Shown here piece by piece: positions 41,738 to 54,539 of a stretch of 64,000 nt of DNA. Below the pieces are notes generated by a model. It had not been told where the DNA came from. It worked only from the letters and a program-made list of their open reading frames with translations, and searched no databases. The position numbers and the translations under genes were made by a program. The DNA is taken from assembly GCA_964057225.1 (NCBI GenBank), contig CAXKVF010000098.1, positions 26,125-90,124 on the forward strand, given 5' to 3'. The stretch's first letter is position 1. The number at the start of each line of letters is the position of its first letter. The DNA comes from Auanema rhodensis (lineage: Eukaryota; Nematoda; Chromadorea; Rhabditida; Rhabditidae).

Positions 41738-42617
41738 ATGGGGAATCTAATTTTGAAAACCGCATCTCTTTATCTTTCACGTGAAGCGAGTTACATACCA
41801 AGTGCACATCACGTGTACATTTAATTAGCATGAATTAAAGTTCACGTAAATTTCAAAGTCATGGTTACCATGAACCAATATCAATAAAAATTTGTTTTTA
41901 GACTAATATGGACATGGGGAATCTAATTTTGAAAACCGCATCTCTTTATCTTTCACGTGAAGCGAGTTACATACCAAGTGCACATCACGTGTACATTTAA
42001 TTAGCATAAATTAAAGTTCACGTAAATTTCAAAGTCATGGTTACCATGCACCAATATCGATAAAAATTTGTTTTTAGACTAATATGGACATGGGGAATCT
42101 AATTTTGAAAACCGCATCTCTTTATCTTTCACGTGAAGCGAGTTACATACCAAGTGCACATCACGTGTACATTTAATTAGCATAAATTAAAGTTCACGTA
42201 AATTTCAAAGTCATGGTTACCATGAACCAATATCAATAAAAATTTGTTTTTAGACTAATATGGACATGGGGAATCTAATTTTGAAAACCGCATCTCTTTA
42301 TCTTTCACGTGAAGCGAGTTACATACCAAGTGCACATCACGTGTACATTTAATTAGCATAAATTAAAGTTCACGTAAATTTCAAAGTCATGGTTACCATG
42401 CACCAATATCAATAAAAATTTGTTTTTAGACTAATATGGACATGGGGAATCTAATTTTGAAAACCGCATCTCTTTATCTTTCAGGTGAAGCGAGTTACAT
42501 ACCAAGTGCACATCACGTGTACATTTAATTAGCATAAATTAAAGTTCACGTAAATTTCAAAGTCATGGTTACCATGAACCAATATCAATAAAAATTTGTT
42601 TTTAGACTAATATGGAC
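41536..42617 (+). repeat. Shortened HOR unit, 6 monomers (1,082 bp)
   Basis: The order is H, g94 type 2, type 1 with g146, type 2, type 1, C43G type 2. It matches the ten-monomer unit with four monomers (704 bp) removed. The third monomer (41914-42089) has the left part of unit member 3 (ttatc, ccaagtg) and the right part of unit member 7 (g146). The deletion therefore arose by in-register crossover inside the monomer, between about positions 62 and 146. Confidence 0.85.
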
Positions 42618-42819
42618 ATGGGGAATCTAATTTTGAAAACCGCATCTCTTTACCTTTCACGAAAATCGCATCTCTTTATCTTTCACGTGAAGCGAGTTAC
42701 ATACCAAGTGTACATCTAGTGTACATTTAATTAGCATAAATTAAAGTTCACGTAAATTTCAAAGTCATGGTTACCATGCACCAATATCAATAAAAATTTG
42801 TTTTTAGACTAATATGGAC
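42618..42819 (+). repeat. Hybrid monomer H, copy 2 (202 bp)
   Basis: It has the same junction and flanking markers as copy 1: C43G type 2 monomer upstream, g94 type 2 monomer downstream. It lies 1,082 bp from copy 1 and heads the first complete ten-monomer unit. Confidence 0.9.
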
Positions 42820-44403
42820 ATGGGGAATCTAATTTTGAAAACCGCATCTCTTTATCTTTCACGTGAAGCGAGTTACATACCAAGTGCACATCACGTGTAC
42901 ATTTAATTAGCATGAATTAAAGTTCACGTAAATTTCAAAGTCATGGTTACCATGAACCAATATCAATAAAAATTTGTTTTTAGACTAATATGGACATGGG
43001 GAATCTAATTTTGAAAACCGCATCTCTTTATCTTTCACGTGAAGCGAGTTACATACCAAGTGCACATCACGTGTACATTTAATTAGCATAAATTAAAGTT
43101 CACGTAAATTTCAAAGTCATGGTTACCATGCACCAATATCAATAAAAATTTGTTTTTAGACTAATATGGACATGGGGAATCTAATTTTGAAAACCGCATC
43201 TCTTTATCTTTCACGTGAAGCGAGTTACATACCAAGTGCACATCACGTGTACATTTAATTAGCATAAATTAAAGTTCACGTAAATTTCAAAGTCATGGTT
43301 ACCATGAACCAATATCAATAAAAATTTGTTTTTAGACTAATATGGACATGGGGAATCTAATTTTGAAAACCGCATCTCTTTATCTTTCACGTGAAGCGAG
43401 TTACATACCAAGTGCACATCACGTGTACATTTAATTAGCATAAATTAAAGTTCACGTAAATTTCAAAGTCATGGTTACCATGAACCAATATCAATAAAAA
43501 TTTGTTTTTAGACTAATATGGACATGGGGAATCTAATTTTGAAAACCGCATCTCTTTATCTTTCACGTGAAGCGAGTTACATACCAAGTGCACATCACGT
43601 GTACATTTAATTAGCATAAATTAAAGTTCACGTAAATTTCAAAGTCATGGTTACCATGCACCAATATCAATAAAAATTTGTTTTTAGACTAATATGGACA
43701 TGGGGAATCTAATTTTGAAAACCGCATCTCTTCATCTTTCACGTGAAGCGAGTTACATACGAAGTGCACATCACGTGTACATTTAATTAGCATAAATTAA
43801 AGTTCACGTAAATTTCAAAGTCATGGTTACCATGCACCAATATCGATAAAAATTTGTTTTTAGACTAATATGGACATGGGGAATCTAATTTTGAAAACCG
43901 CATCTCTTTATCTTTCACGTGAAGCGAGTTACATACCAAGTGCACATCACGTGTACATTTAATTAGCATAAATTAAAGTTCACGTAAATTTCAAAGTCAT
44001 GGTTACCATGAACCAATATCAATAAAAATTTGTTTTTAGACTAATATGGACATGGGGAATCTAATTTTGAAAACCGCATCTCTTTATCTTTCACGTGAAG
44101 CGAGTTACATACCAAGTGCACATCACGTGTACATTTAATTAGCATAAATTAAAGTTCACGTAAATTTCAAAGTCATGGTTACCATGCACCAATATCAATA
44201 AAAATTTGTTTTTAGACTAATATGGACATGGGGAATCTAATTTTGAAAACCGCATCTCTTTATCTTTCAGGTGAAGCGAGTTACATACCAAGTGCACATC
44301 ACGTGTACATTTAATTAGCATAAATTAAAGTTCACGTAAATTTCAAAGTCATGGTTACCATGAACCAATATCAATAAAAATTTGTTTTTAGACTAATATG
44401 GAC

Positions 44404-44605
44404 ATGGGGAATCTAATTTTGAAAACCGCATCTCTTTACCTTTCACGAAAATCGCATCTCTTTATCTTTCACGTGAAGCGAGTTACATACCAAGTGTACA
44501 TCTAGTGTACATTTAATTAGCATAAATTAAAGTTCACGTAAATTTCAAAGTCATGGTTACCATGCACCAATATCAATAAAAATTTGTTTTTAGACTAATA
44601 TGGAC
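44404..44605 (+). repeat. Hybrid monomer H, copy 3 (202 bp)
   Basis: It has the same junction, Vt right part and neighbours, exactly 1,786 bp (10 x 176 + 26) from copy 2. Confidence 0.9.
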
Positions 44606-46189
44606 ATGGGGAATCTAATTTTGAAAACCGCATCTCTTTATCTTTCACGTGAAGCGAGTTACATACCAAGTGCACATCACGTGTACATTTAATTAGCATG
44701 AATTAAAGTTCACGTAAATTTCAAAGTCATGGTTACCATGAACCAATATCAATAAAAATTTGTTTTTAGACTAATATGGACATGGGGAATCTAATTTTGA
44801 AAACCGCATCTCTTTATCTTTCACGTGAAGCGAGTTACATACCAAGTGCACATCACGTGTACATTTAATTAGCATAAATTAAAGTTCACGTAAATTTCAA
44901 AGTCATGGTTACCATGCACCAATATCAATAAAAATTTGTTTTTAGACTAATATGGACATGGGGAATCTAATTTTGAAAACCGCATCTCTTTATCTTTCAC
45001 GTGAAGCGAGTTACATACCAAGTGCACATCACGTGTACATTTAATTAGCATAAATTAAAGTTCACGTAAATTTCAAAGTCATGGTTACCATGAACCAATA
45101 TCAATAAAAATTTGTTTTTAGACTAATATGGACATGGGGAATCTAATTTTGAAAACCGCATCTCTTTATCTTTCACGTGAAGCGAGTTACATACCAAGTG
45201 CACATCACGTGTACATTTAATTAGCATAAATTAAAGTTCACGTAAATTTCAAAGTCATGGTTACCATGAACCAATATCAATAAAAATTTGTTTTTAGACT
45301 AATATGGACATGGGGAATCTAATTTTGAAAACCGCATCTCTTTATCTTTCACGTGAAGCGAGTTACATACCAAGTGCACATCACGTGTACATTTAATTAG
45401 CATAAATTAAAGTTCACGTAAATTTCAAAGTCATGGTTACCATGCACCAATATCAATAAAAATTTGTTTTTAGACTAATATGGACATGGGGAATCTAATT
45501 TTGAAAACCGCATCTCTTCATCTTTCACGTGAAGCGAGTTACATACGAAGTGCACATCACGTGTACATTTAATTAGCATAAATTAAAGTTCACGTAAATT
45601 TCAAAGTCATGGTTACCATGCACCAATATCGATAAAAATTTGTTTTTAGACTAATATGGACATGGGGAATCTAATTTTGAAAACCGCATCTCTTTATCTT
45701 TCACGTGAAGCGAGTTACATACCAAGTGCACATCACGTGTACATTTAATTAGCATAAATTAAAGTTCACGTAAATTTCAAAGTCATGGTTACCATGAACC
45801 AATATCAATAAAAATTTGTTTTTAGACTAATATGGACATGGGGAATCTAATTTTGAAAACCGCATCTCTTTATCTTTCACGTGAAGCGAGTTACATACCA
45901 AGTGCACATCACGTGTACATTTAATTAGCATAAATTAAAGTTCACGTAAATTTCAAAGTCATGGTTACCATGCACCAATATCAATAAAAATTTGTTTTTA
46001 GACTAATATGGACATGGGGAATCTAATTTTGAAAACCGCATCTCTTTATCTTTCAGGTGAAGCGAGTTACATACCAAGTGCACATCACGTGTACATTTAA
46101 TTAGCATAAATTAAAGTTCACGTAAATTTCAAAGTCATGGTTACCATGAACCAATATCAATAAAAATTTGTTTTTAGACTAATATGGAC

Positions 46190-46391
46190 ATGGGGAATCT
46201 AATTTTGAAAACCGCATCTCTTTACCTTTCACGAAAATCGCATCTCTTTATCTTTCACGTGAAGCGAGTTACATACCAAGTGTACATCTAGTGTACATTT
46301 AATTAGCATAAATTAAAGTTCACGTAAATTTCAAAGTCATGGTTACCATGCACCAATATCAATAAAAATTTGTTTTTAGACTAATATGGAC
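46190..46391 (+). repeat. Hybrid monomer H, copy 4 (202 bp)
   Basis: It has the same junction and neighbours, 1,786 bp from copy 3. It heads the unit in which a V monomer replaces the c34/g146 monomer. Confidence 0.9.
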
Positions 46392-47975
46392 ATGGGGAAT
46401 CTAATTTTGAAAACCGCATCTCTTTATCTTTCACGTGAAGCGAGTTACATACCAAGTGCACATCACGTGTACATTTAATTAGCATGAATTAAAGTTCACG
46501 TAAATTTCAAAGTCATGGTTACCATGAACCAATATCAATAAAAATTTGTTTTTAGACTAATATGGACATGGGGAATCTAATTTTGAAAACCGCATCTCTT
46601 TATCTTTCACGTGAAGCGAGTTACATACCAAGTGCACATCACGTGTACATTTAATTAGCATAAATTAAAGTTCACGTAAATTTCAAAGTCATGGTTACCA
46701 TGCACCAATATCAATAAAAATTTGTTTTTAGACTAATATGGACATGGGGAATCTAATTTTGAAAACCGCATCTCTTTATCTTTCACGTGAAGCGAGTTAC
46801 ATACCAAGTGCACAACACGTGTACATTTAATTAGCATAAATTAAAGTTCACGTAAATTTCAAAGTCATGGTTACCATGAACCAATATCAATAAAAATTTG
46901 TTTTTAGACTAATATGGACATGGGGAATCTAATTTTGAAAACCGCATCTCTTTATCTTTCACGTGAAGCGAGTTACATACCAAGTGCACATCACGTGTAC
47001 ATTTAATTAGCATAAATTAAAGTTCACGTAAATTTCAAAGTCATGGTTACCATGAACCAATATCAATAAAAATTTGTTTTTAGACTAATATGGACATGGG
47101 GAATCTAATTTTGAAAACCGCATCTCTTTATCTTTCACGTGAAGCGAGTTACATACCAAGTGCACATCACGTGTACATTTAATTAGCATAAATTAAAGTT
47201 CACGTAAATTTCAAAGTCATGGTTACCATGAACCAATATCAATAAAAATTTGTTTTTAGACTAATATGGACATGGGGATTCTAATTTTGAAAATCGCATC
47301 TCTTTATCTTTCACGTGAAGCGAGTTACATACCAAGTGTACATCAAGTGTACATTTAATTAGCATAAATTAAAGTTCACGTAAATTTCAAAGTCATGGTT
47401 ACCATGCACCAATATCAATAAAAATTTGTTTTTAGACTAATATGGACATGGGGAATCTAATTTTGAAAACCGCATCTCTTTATCTTTCACGTGAAGCGAG
47501 TTACATACCAAGTGCACATCACGTGTACATTTAATTAGCATAAATTAAAGTTCACGTAAATTTCAAAGTCATGGTTACCATGAACCAATATCAATAAAAA
47601 TTTGTTTTTAGACTAATATGGACATGGGGAATCTAATTTTGAAAACCGCATCTCTTTATCTTTCACGTGAAGCGAGTTACATACCAAGTGCACATCACGT
47701 GTACATTTAATTAGCATAAATTAAAGTTCACGTAAATTTCAAAGTCATGGTTACCATGCACCAATATCAATAAAAATTTGTTTTTAGACTAATATGGACA
47801 TGGGGAATCTAATTTTGAAAACCGCATCTCTTTATCTTTCAGGTGAAGCGAGTTACATACCAAGTGCACATCACGTGTACATTTAATTAGCATAAATTAA
47901 AGTTCACGTAAATTTCAAAGTCATGGTTACCATGAACCAATATCAATAAAAATTTGTTTTTAGACTAATATGGAC

Positions 47976-48177
47976 ATGGGGAATCTAATTTTGAAAACCG
48001 CATCTCTTTACCTTTCACGAAAATCGCATCTCTTTATCTTTCACGTGAAGCGAGTTACATACCAAGTGTACATCTAGTGTACATTTAATTAGCATAAATT
48101 AAAGTTCACGTAAATTTCAAAGTCATGGTTACCATGCACCAATATCAATAAAAATTTGTTTTTAGACTAATATGGAC
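47976..48177 (+). repeat. Hybrid monomer H, copy 5 (202 bp)
   Basis: It has the same junction and neighbours, 1,786 bp from copy 4. The unit it heads runs for 18 monomers (3,194 bp) before the next H. Confidence 0.9.
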
Positions 48178-51169
48178 ATGGGGAATCTAATTTTGAAAAC
48201 CGCATCTCTTTATCTTTCACGTGAAGCGAGTTACATACCAAGTGCACATCACGTGTACATTTAATTAGCATGAATTAAAGTTCACGTAAATTTCAAAGTC
48301 ATGGTTACCATGAACCAATATCAATAAAAATTTGTTTTTAGACTAATATGGACATGGGGAATCTAATTTTGAAAACCGCATCTCTTTATCTTTCACGTGA
48401 AGCGAGTTACATACCAAGTGCACATCACGTGTACATTTAATTAGCATAAATTAAAGTTCACGTAAATTTCAAAGTCATGGTTACCATGCACCAATATCAA
48501 TAAAAATTTGTTTTTAGACTAATATGGACATGGGGAATCTAATTTTGAAAACCGCATCTCTTTATCTTTCACGTGAAGCGAGTTACATACCAAGTGCACA
48601 TCACGTGTACATTTAATTAGCATAAATTAAAGTTCACGTAAATTTCAAAGTCATGGTTACCATGAACCAATATCAATAAAAATTTGTTTTTAGACTAATA
48701 TGGACATGGGGAATCTAATTTTGAAAACCGCATCTCTTTATCTTTCACGTGAAGCGAGTTACATACCAAGTGCACATCACGTGTACATTTAATTAGCATA
48801 AATTAAAGTTCACGTAAATTTCAAAGTCATGGTTACCATGAACCAATATCAATAAAAATTTGTTTTTAGACTAATATGGACATGGGGAATCTAATTTTGA
48901 AAACCGCATCTCTTTATCTTTCACGTGAAGCGAGTTACATACCAAGTGCACATCACGTGTACATTTAATTAGCATAAATTAAAGTTCACGTAAATTTCAA
49001 AGTCATGGTTACCATGAACCAATATCAATAAAAATTTGTTTTTAGACTAATATGGACATGGGGATTCTAATTTTGAAAATCGCATCTCTTTATCTTTCAC
49101 GTGAAGCGAGTTACATACCAAGTGTACATCAAGTGTACATTTAATTAGCATAAATTAAAGTTCACGTAAATTTCAAAGTCATGGTTACCATGCACCAATA
49201 TCAATAAAAATTTGTTTTTAGACTAATATGGACATGGGGAATCTAATTTTGAAAACCGCATCTCTTTATCTTTCACGTGAAGCGAGTTACATACCAAGTG
49301 CACATCACGTTTACATTTAATTAGCATAAATTAAAGTTCACGTAAATTTCAAAGTCATGGTTACCATGAACCAATATCAATAAAAATTTGTTTTTAGACT
49401 AATATGGACATGGGGAATCTAATTTTGAAAACCGCATCTCTTTATCTTTCACGTGAAGCGAGTTACATACCAAGTGCACATCACGTGTACATTTAATTAG
49501 CATAAATTAAAGTTCACGTAAATTTCAAAGTCATGGTTACCATGAACCAATATCAATAAAAATTTGTTTTTATACTAATATGGACATGGGGAATCTAATT
49601 TTGAAAACCGCATCTCTTTATCTTTCACGTGAAGCGAGTTACATACCAAGTGCACATCACGTGTACATTTAATTAGCATAAATTAAAGTTCACGTAAATT
49701 TCAAAGTCATGGTTACCATGCACCAATATCAATAAAAATTTGTTTTTAGACTAATATGGACATGGGGAATCTAATTTTGAAAACCGCATCTCTTCATCTT
49801 TCACGTGAAGCGAGTTACATACCAAGTGCACATCACGTGTACATTTAATTAGCATAAATTAAAGTTCACGTAAATTTCAAAGTCATGGTTACCATGCACC
49901 AATATCAATAAAAATTTGTTTTTAGACTAATATGGACATGGGGAATCTAATTTTGAAAACCGCATCTCTTTATCTTTCACGTGAAGCGAGTTACATACCA
50001 AGTGCACATCACGTGTACATTTAATTAGCATAAATTAAAGTTCACGTAAATTTCAAAGTCATGGTTACCATGAACCAATATCAATAAAAATTTGTTTTTA
50101 GACTAATATGGACATGGGGAATCTAATTTTGAAAACCGCATCTCTTTATCTTTCACGTGAAGCGAGTTACATACCAAGTGCACATCACGTGTACATTTAA
50201 TTAGCATAAATTAAAGTTCACGTAAATTTCAAAGTCATGGTTACCATGAACCAATATCAATAAAAATTTGTTTTTAGACTAATATGGACATGGGGAATCT
50301 AATTTTGAAAACCGCATCTCTTTATCTTTCACGTGAAGCGAGTTACATACCAAGTGCACATCACGTGTACATTTAATTAGCATAAATTAAAGTTCACGTA
50401 AATTTCAAAGTCATGGTTACCATGCACCAATATCAATAAAAATTTGTTTTTAGACTAATATGGACATGGGGAATCTAATTTTGAAAACCGCATCTCTTCA
50501 TCTTTCACGTGAAGCGAGTTACATACCAAGTGCACATCACGTGTACATTTAATTAGCATAAATTAAAGTTCACGTAAATTTCAAAGTCATGGTTACCATG
50601 CACCAATATCGATAAAAATTTGTTTTTAGACTAATATGGACATGGGGAATCTAATTTTGAAAACCGCATCTCTTTATCTTTCACGTGAAGCGAGTTACAT
50701 ACCAAGTGCACATCACGTGTACATTTAATTAGCATAAATTAAAGTTCACGTAAATTTCAAAGTCATGGTTACCATGAACCAATATCAATAAAAATTTGTT
50801 TTTAGACTAATATGGACATGGGGAATCTAATTTTGAAAACCGCATCTCTTTATCTTTCACGTGAAGCGAGTTACATACCAAGTGCACATCACGTGTACAT
50901 TTAATTAGCATAAATTAAAGTTCACGTAAATTTCAAAGTCATGGTTACCATGCACCAATATCGATAAAAATTTGTTTTTAGACTAATATGGACATGGGGA
51001 ATCTAATTTTGAAAACCGCATCTCTTTATCTTTCACGTGAAGCGAGTTACATACCAAGTGCACATCACGTGTACATTTAATTAGCATAAATTAAAGTTCA
51101 CGTAAATTTCAAAGTCATGGTTACCATGAACCAATATCAATAAAAATTTGTTTTTAGACTAATATGGAC
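47976..51169 (+). repeat. Extended HOR unit, 18 monomers (3,194 bp)
   Basis: It begins H, g94 type 2, 1, 2, 2, 2, V (49058), as in the unit at 46190 (V to V spacing 1,786 bp). It then runs through extra type 1 and 2 monomers with c34 at 49762 and 50466 and g146 at 50466 and 50994, ending just before the last H. Private changes include the CACGTTTAC copy near 49308 and G164T near 49573. It can be read as a ten-monomer unit with about eight monomers inserted. Confidence 0.78.
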
Positions 51170-51371
51170 ATGGGGAATCTAATTTTGAAAACCGCATCTC
51201 TTTACCTTTCACGAAAATCGCATCTCTTTATCTTTCACGTGAAGCGAGTTACATACCAAGTGTACATCTAGTGTACATTTAATTAGCATAAATTAAAGTT
51301 CACGTAAATTTCAAAGTCATGGTTACCATGCACCAATATCAATAAAAATTTGTTTTTAGACTAATATGGAC
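51170..51371 (+). repeat. Hybrid monomer H, copy 6 (202 bp), the last
   Basis: The junction is the same and the downstream monomer is g94. The upstream type 2 monomer here has the ordinary CACGTG instead of C43G, unlike the other five copies. No H occurs to the right of this point in the window. Confidence 0.9.
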
Positions 51372-53483
51372 ATGGGGAATCTAATTTTGAAAACCGCATC
51401 TCTTTATCTTTCACGTGAAGCGAGTTACATACCAAGTGCACATCACGTGTACATTTAATTAGCATGAATTAAAGTTCACGTAAATTTCAAAGTCATGGTT
51501 ACCATGAACCAATATCAATAAAAATTTGTTTTTAGACTAATATGGACATGGGGAATCTAATTTTGAAAACCGCATCTCTTTATCTTTCACGTGAAGCGAG
51601 TGACATACCAAGTGCACATCACGTGTACATTTAATTAGCATAAATTAAAGTTCACGTAAATTTCAAAGTCATGGTTACCATGAACCAATATCAATAAAAA
51701 TTTGTTTTTAGACTAATATGGACATGGGGAATCTAATTTTGAAAACCGCATCTCTTTATCTTTCACGTGAAGCGAGTTACATACCAAGTGCACATCACGT
51801 GTACATTTAATTAGCATAAATTAAAGTTCACGTAAATTTCAAAGTCATGGTTACCATGCACCAATATCAATAAAAATTTGTTTTTAGACTAATATGGACA
51901 TGGGGAATCTAATTTTGAAAACCGCATCTCTTCATCTTTCACGTGAAGCGAGTTACATACCAAGTGCACATCACGTGTACATTTAATTAGCATAAATTAA
52001 AGTTCACGTAAATTTCAAAGTCATGGTTACCATGCACCAATATCAATAAAAATTTGTTTTTAGACTAATATGGACATGGGGAATCTAATTTTGAAAACCG
52101 CATCTCTTTATCTTTCACGTGAAGCGAGTTACATACCAAGTGCACATCACGTGTACATTTAATTAGCATAAATTAAAGTTCACGTAAATTTCAAAGTCAT
52201 GGTTACCATGAACCAATATCAATAAAAATTTGTTTTTAGACTAATATGGACATGGGGAATCTAATTTTGAAAACCGCATCTCTTTATCTTTCACGTGAAG
52301 CGAGTTACATACCAAGTGCACATCACGTGTACATTTAATTAGCATAAATTAAAGTTCACGTAAATTTCAAAGTCATGGTTACCATGCACCAATATCAATA
52401 AAAATTTGTTTTTAGACTAATATGGACATGGGGAATCTAATTTTGAAAACCGCATCTCTTTATCTTTCACGTGAAGCGAGTTACATACCAAGTGCACATC
52501 ACGTGTACATTTAATTAGCATAAATTAAAGTTCACGTAAATTTCAAAGTCATGGTTACCATGAACCAATATCAATAAAAATTTGTTTTTAGACTAATATG
52601 GACATGGGGAATCTAATTTTGAAAACCGCATCTCTTTACCTTTCACGTGAAGCGAGTTACATACCAAGTGCACATCACGTGTACATTTAATTAGCATAAA
52701 TTAAAGTTCACGTAAATTTCAAAGTCATGGTTACCATGCACCAATATCAATAAAAATTTGTTTTTAGACTAATATGGACATGGGGAATCTAATTTTGAAA
52801 ACCGCATCTCTTTATCTTTCACGTGAAGCGAGTTACATACCAAGTGCACATCACGTGTACATTTAATTAGCATAAATTAAAGTTCACGTAAATTTCAAAG
52901 TCATGGTTACCATGAACCAATATCAATAAAAATTTGTTTTTAGACTAATATGGACATGGGGAATCTAATTTTGAAAACCGCATCTCTTTATCTTTCCCGT
53001 GAAGCGAGTTACATACCAAGTGCACATCACGTGTACATTTAATTAGCATAAATTAAAGTTCACGTAAATTTCAAAGTCATGGTTACCATGAACCAATATC
53101 AATAAAAATTTGTTTTTAGACTAATATGGACATGGGGAATCTAATTTTGAAAACCGCATCTCTTTATCTTTCACGTGAAGCGAGTTACATACCAAGTGCA
53201 CATCACGTGTACATTTAATTAGCATAAATTAAAGTTCACGTAAATTTCAAAGTCATGGTTACCATGCACCAATATCAATAAAAATTTGTTTTTAGACTAA
53301 TATGGACATGGGGAATCTAATTTTGAAAACCGCATCTCTTCATCTTTCACGTGAAGCGAGTTACATACCAAGTGCACATCACGTGTACATTTAATTAGCA
53401 TAAATTAAAGTTCACGTAAATTTCAAAGTCATGGTTACCATGCACCAATATCAATAAAAATTTGTTTTTAGACTAATATGGAC
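51372..53483 (+). repeat. Right-domain stretch after the last H
   Basis: This is g94 type 2, then types 1 and 2 with c34 at 51900 and 53308. The monomer at 52604 has T36C without the 26-bp duplication, type 1, and is preceded by 1-2. That is the expected left parent of the H monomer. A second such monomer lies at 61404 in the same context. A42C (tttcccgtg) at 52956 also occurs at 36080. Confidence 0.75.
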
Positions 53484-54363
53484 ATGGGGAATCTAATTTT
53501 GAAAACCGCATCTCTTTATCTTTCACGTGAAGCGAGTTACATACCAAGTGCACATCACGTGTACATTTAATTAGAATAAATTAAAGTTCACGTAAATTTC
53601 AAAGTCATGGTTACCATGAAGCAATATCAATAAAAATTTGTTTTTAGACTAATATGGACATGGGGAATCTAATTTTGAAAACCGCATCTCTTTATCTTTC
53701 ACGTGAAGCGAGTTACATACCAAGTGCACATCACGTGTACATTTAATTAGCATAAATTAAAGTTCACGTAAATTTCAAAGTCATGGTTACCATGCACCAA
53801 TATCAATAAAAATTTGTTTTTAGACTAATATGGACATGGGGAATCTAATTTAGAATACCGCATCTCTTTATCTTTTACGTGAAGCGAGTTACATACCAAG
53901 TGCACATCACGTGTACATTTAATTAGCATAAATTAAAGTTCACGTAAATTTCAAAGTCATGGTTACCATGAACCAATATCAATAAAAATTTGTTTTTAGA
54001 CTAATATGGACATGGGGAATCTAATTTTGAAAACCGCATCTCTTTATCTTTCACGTGAAGCGAGTTACATACCAAGTGCACATCACGTGTACATTTAATT
54101 AGCATAAATTAAAGTTCACGTAAATTTCAAAGTCATGGTTACCATGAAGCAATATCAATAAAAATTTGTTTTTAGACTAATATGGACATGGGGAATCTAA
54201 TTTTGAAAACCGCATCTCTTTATCTTTCACGTGAAGCGAGTTACATACCAAGTGCACATCACGTGTACATTTAATTAGCATAAAATAAAGTTCACGTAAA
54301 TTTCAAAGTCATGGTTACCATGAACCAATATCAATAAAAATTTGTTTTTAGACTAATATGGAC
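53484..54363 (+). repeat. Second island of left-domain monomers (5 monomers)
   Basis: The string 3-1-2xx-3-2 is the same as at 23056-23935 and 28336-29215 in the left domain. Type 3 and xx monomers occur nowhere else between 37.1 kb and the end of the window. As with the first island, a c34 type 1 monomer lies just upstream (53308). Private changes include C92A (tagaataaa) near 53574, C41T near 53877 and a change to aaaataaag near 54283. Confidence 0.78.
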
Positions 54364-54539
54364 ATGGGGAATCTAATTTTGAAAACCGCATCTCTTTATC
54401 TTTCACGTGAAGCGAGTTACATACCAAGTGCACATCACGTGTACATTTAATTAGCATAAATTAAAGTTCACGTAAATTTCAAAGTCATGGTTACCATGCA
54501 CCAATATCAATAAAAATTTGTTTTTAGACTAATATGGAC

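Larger units (their letters stand above)
42618..47975 (+). repeat. Ten-monomer HOR (1,786 bp), three tandem copies
   Basis: Units start at 42618, 44404 and 46190. The first two read H, g94 type 2, 1, 2, 2, 1, c34 with gaagtg and g146 type 1, 2, 1, C43G type 2, and agree at every diagnostic position I checked. The third has type 2 then V in place of members 6 and 7, and a private change giving cacaacacg near 46811. The H monomer makes the unit easy to recognise because its length is not a multiple of 176. Such close copies are expected after recent amplification, or could reflect assembly duplication. Confidence 0.88.

Noticed and set aside
42618-46189. Treating the two near-identical units as an assembly error
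   Set aside because: Not excluded, but third and fourth units with different private changes at the same spacing make a real amplification more likely; recorded as a caveat instead.
41536-51371. Reading the H monomer as a transposon target-site duplication
   Set aside because: The 26-bp copies are adjacent with nothing between them, differ at two positions, and each matches a different monomer variety. That fits recombination, not insertion.
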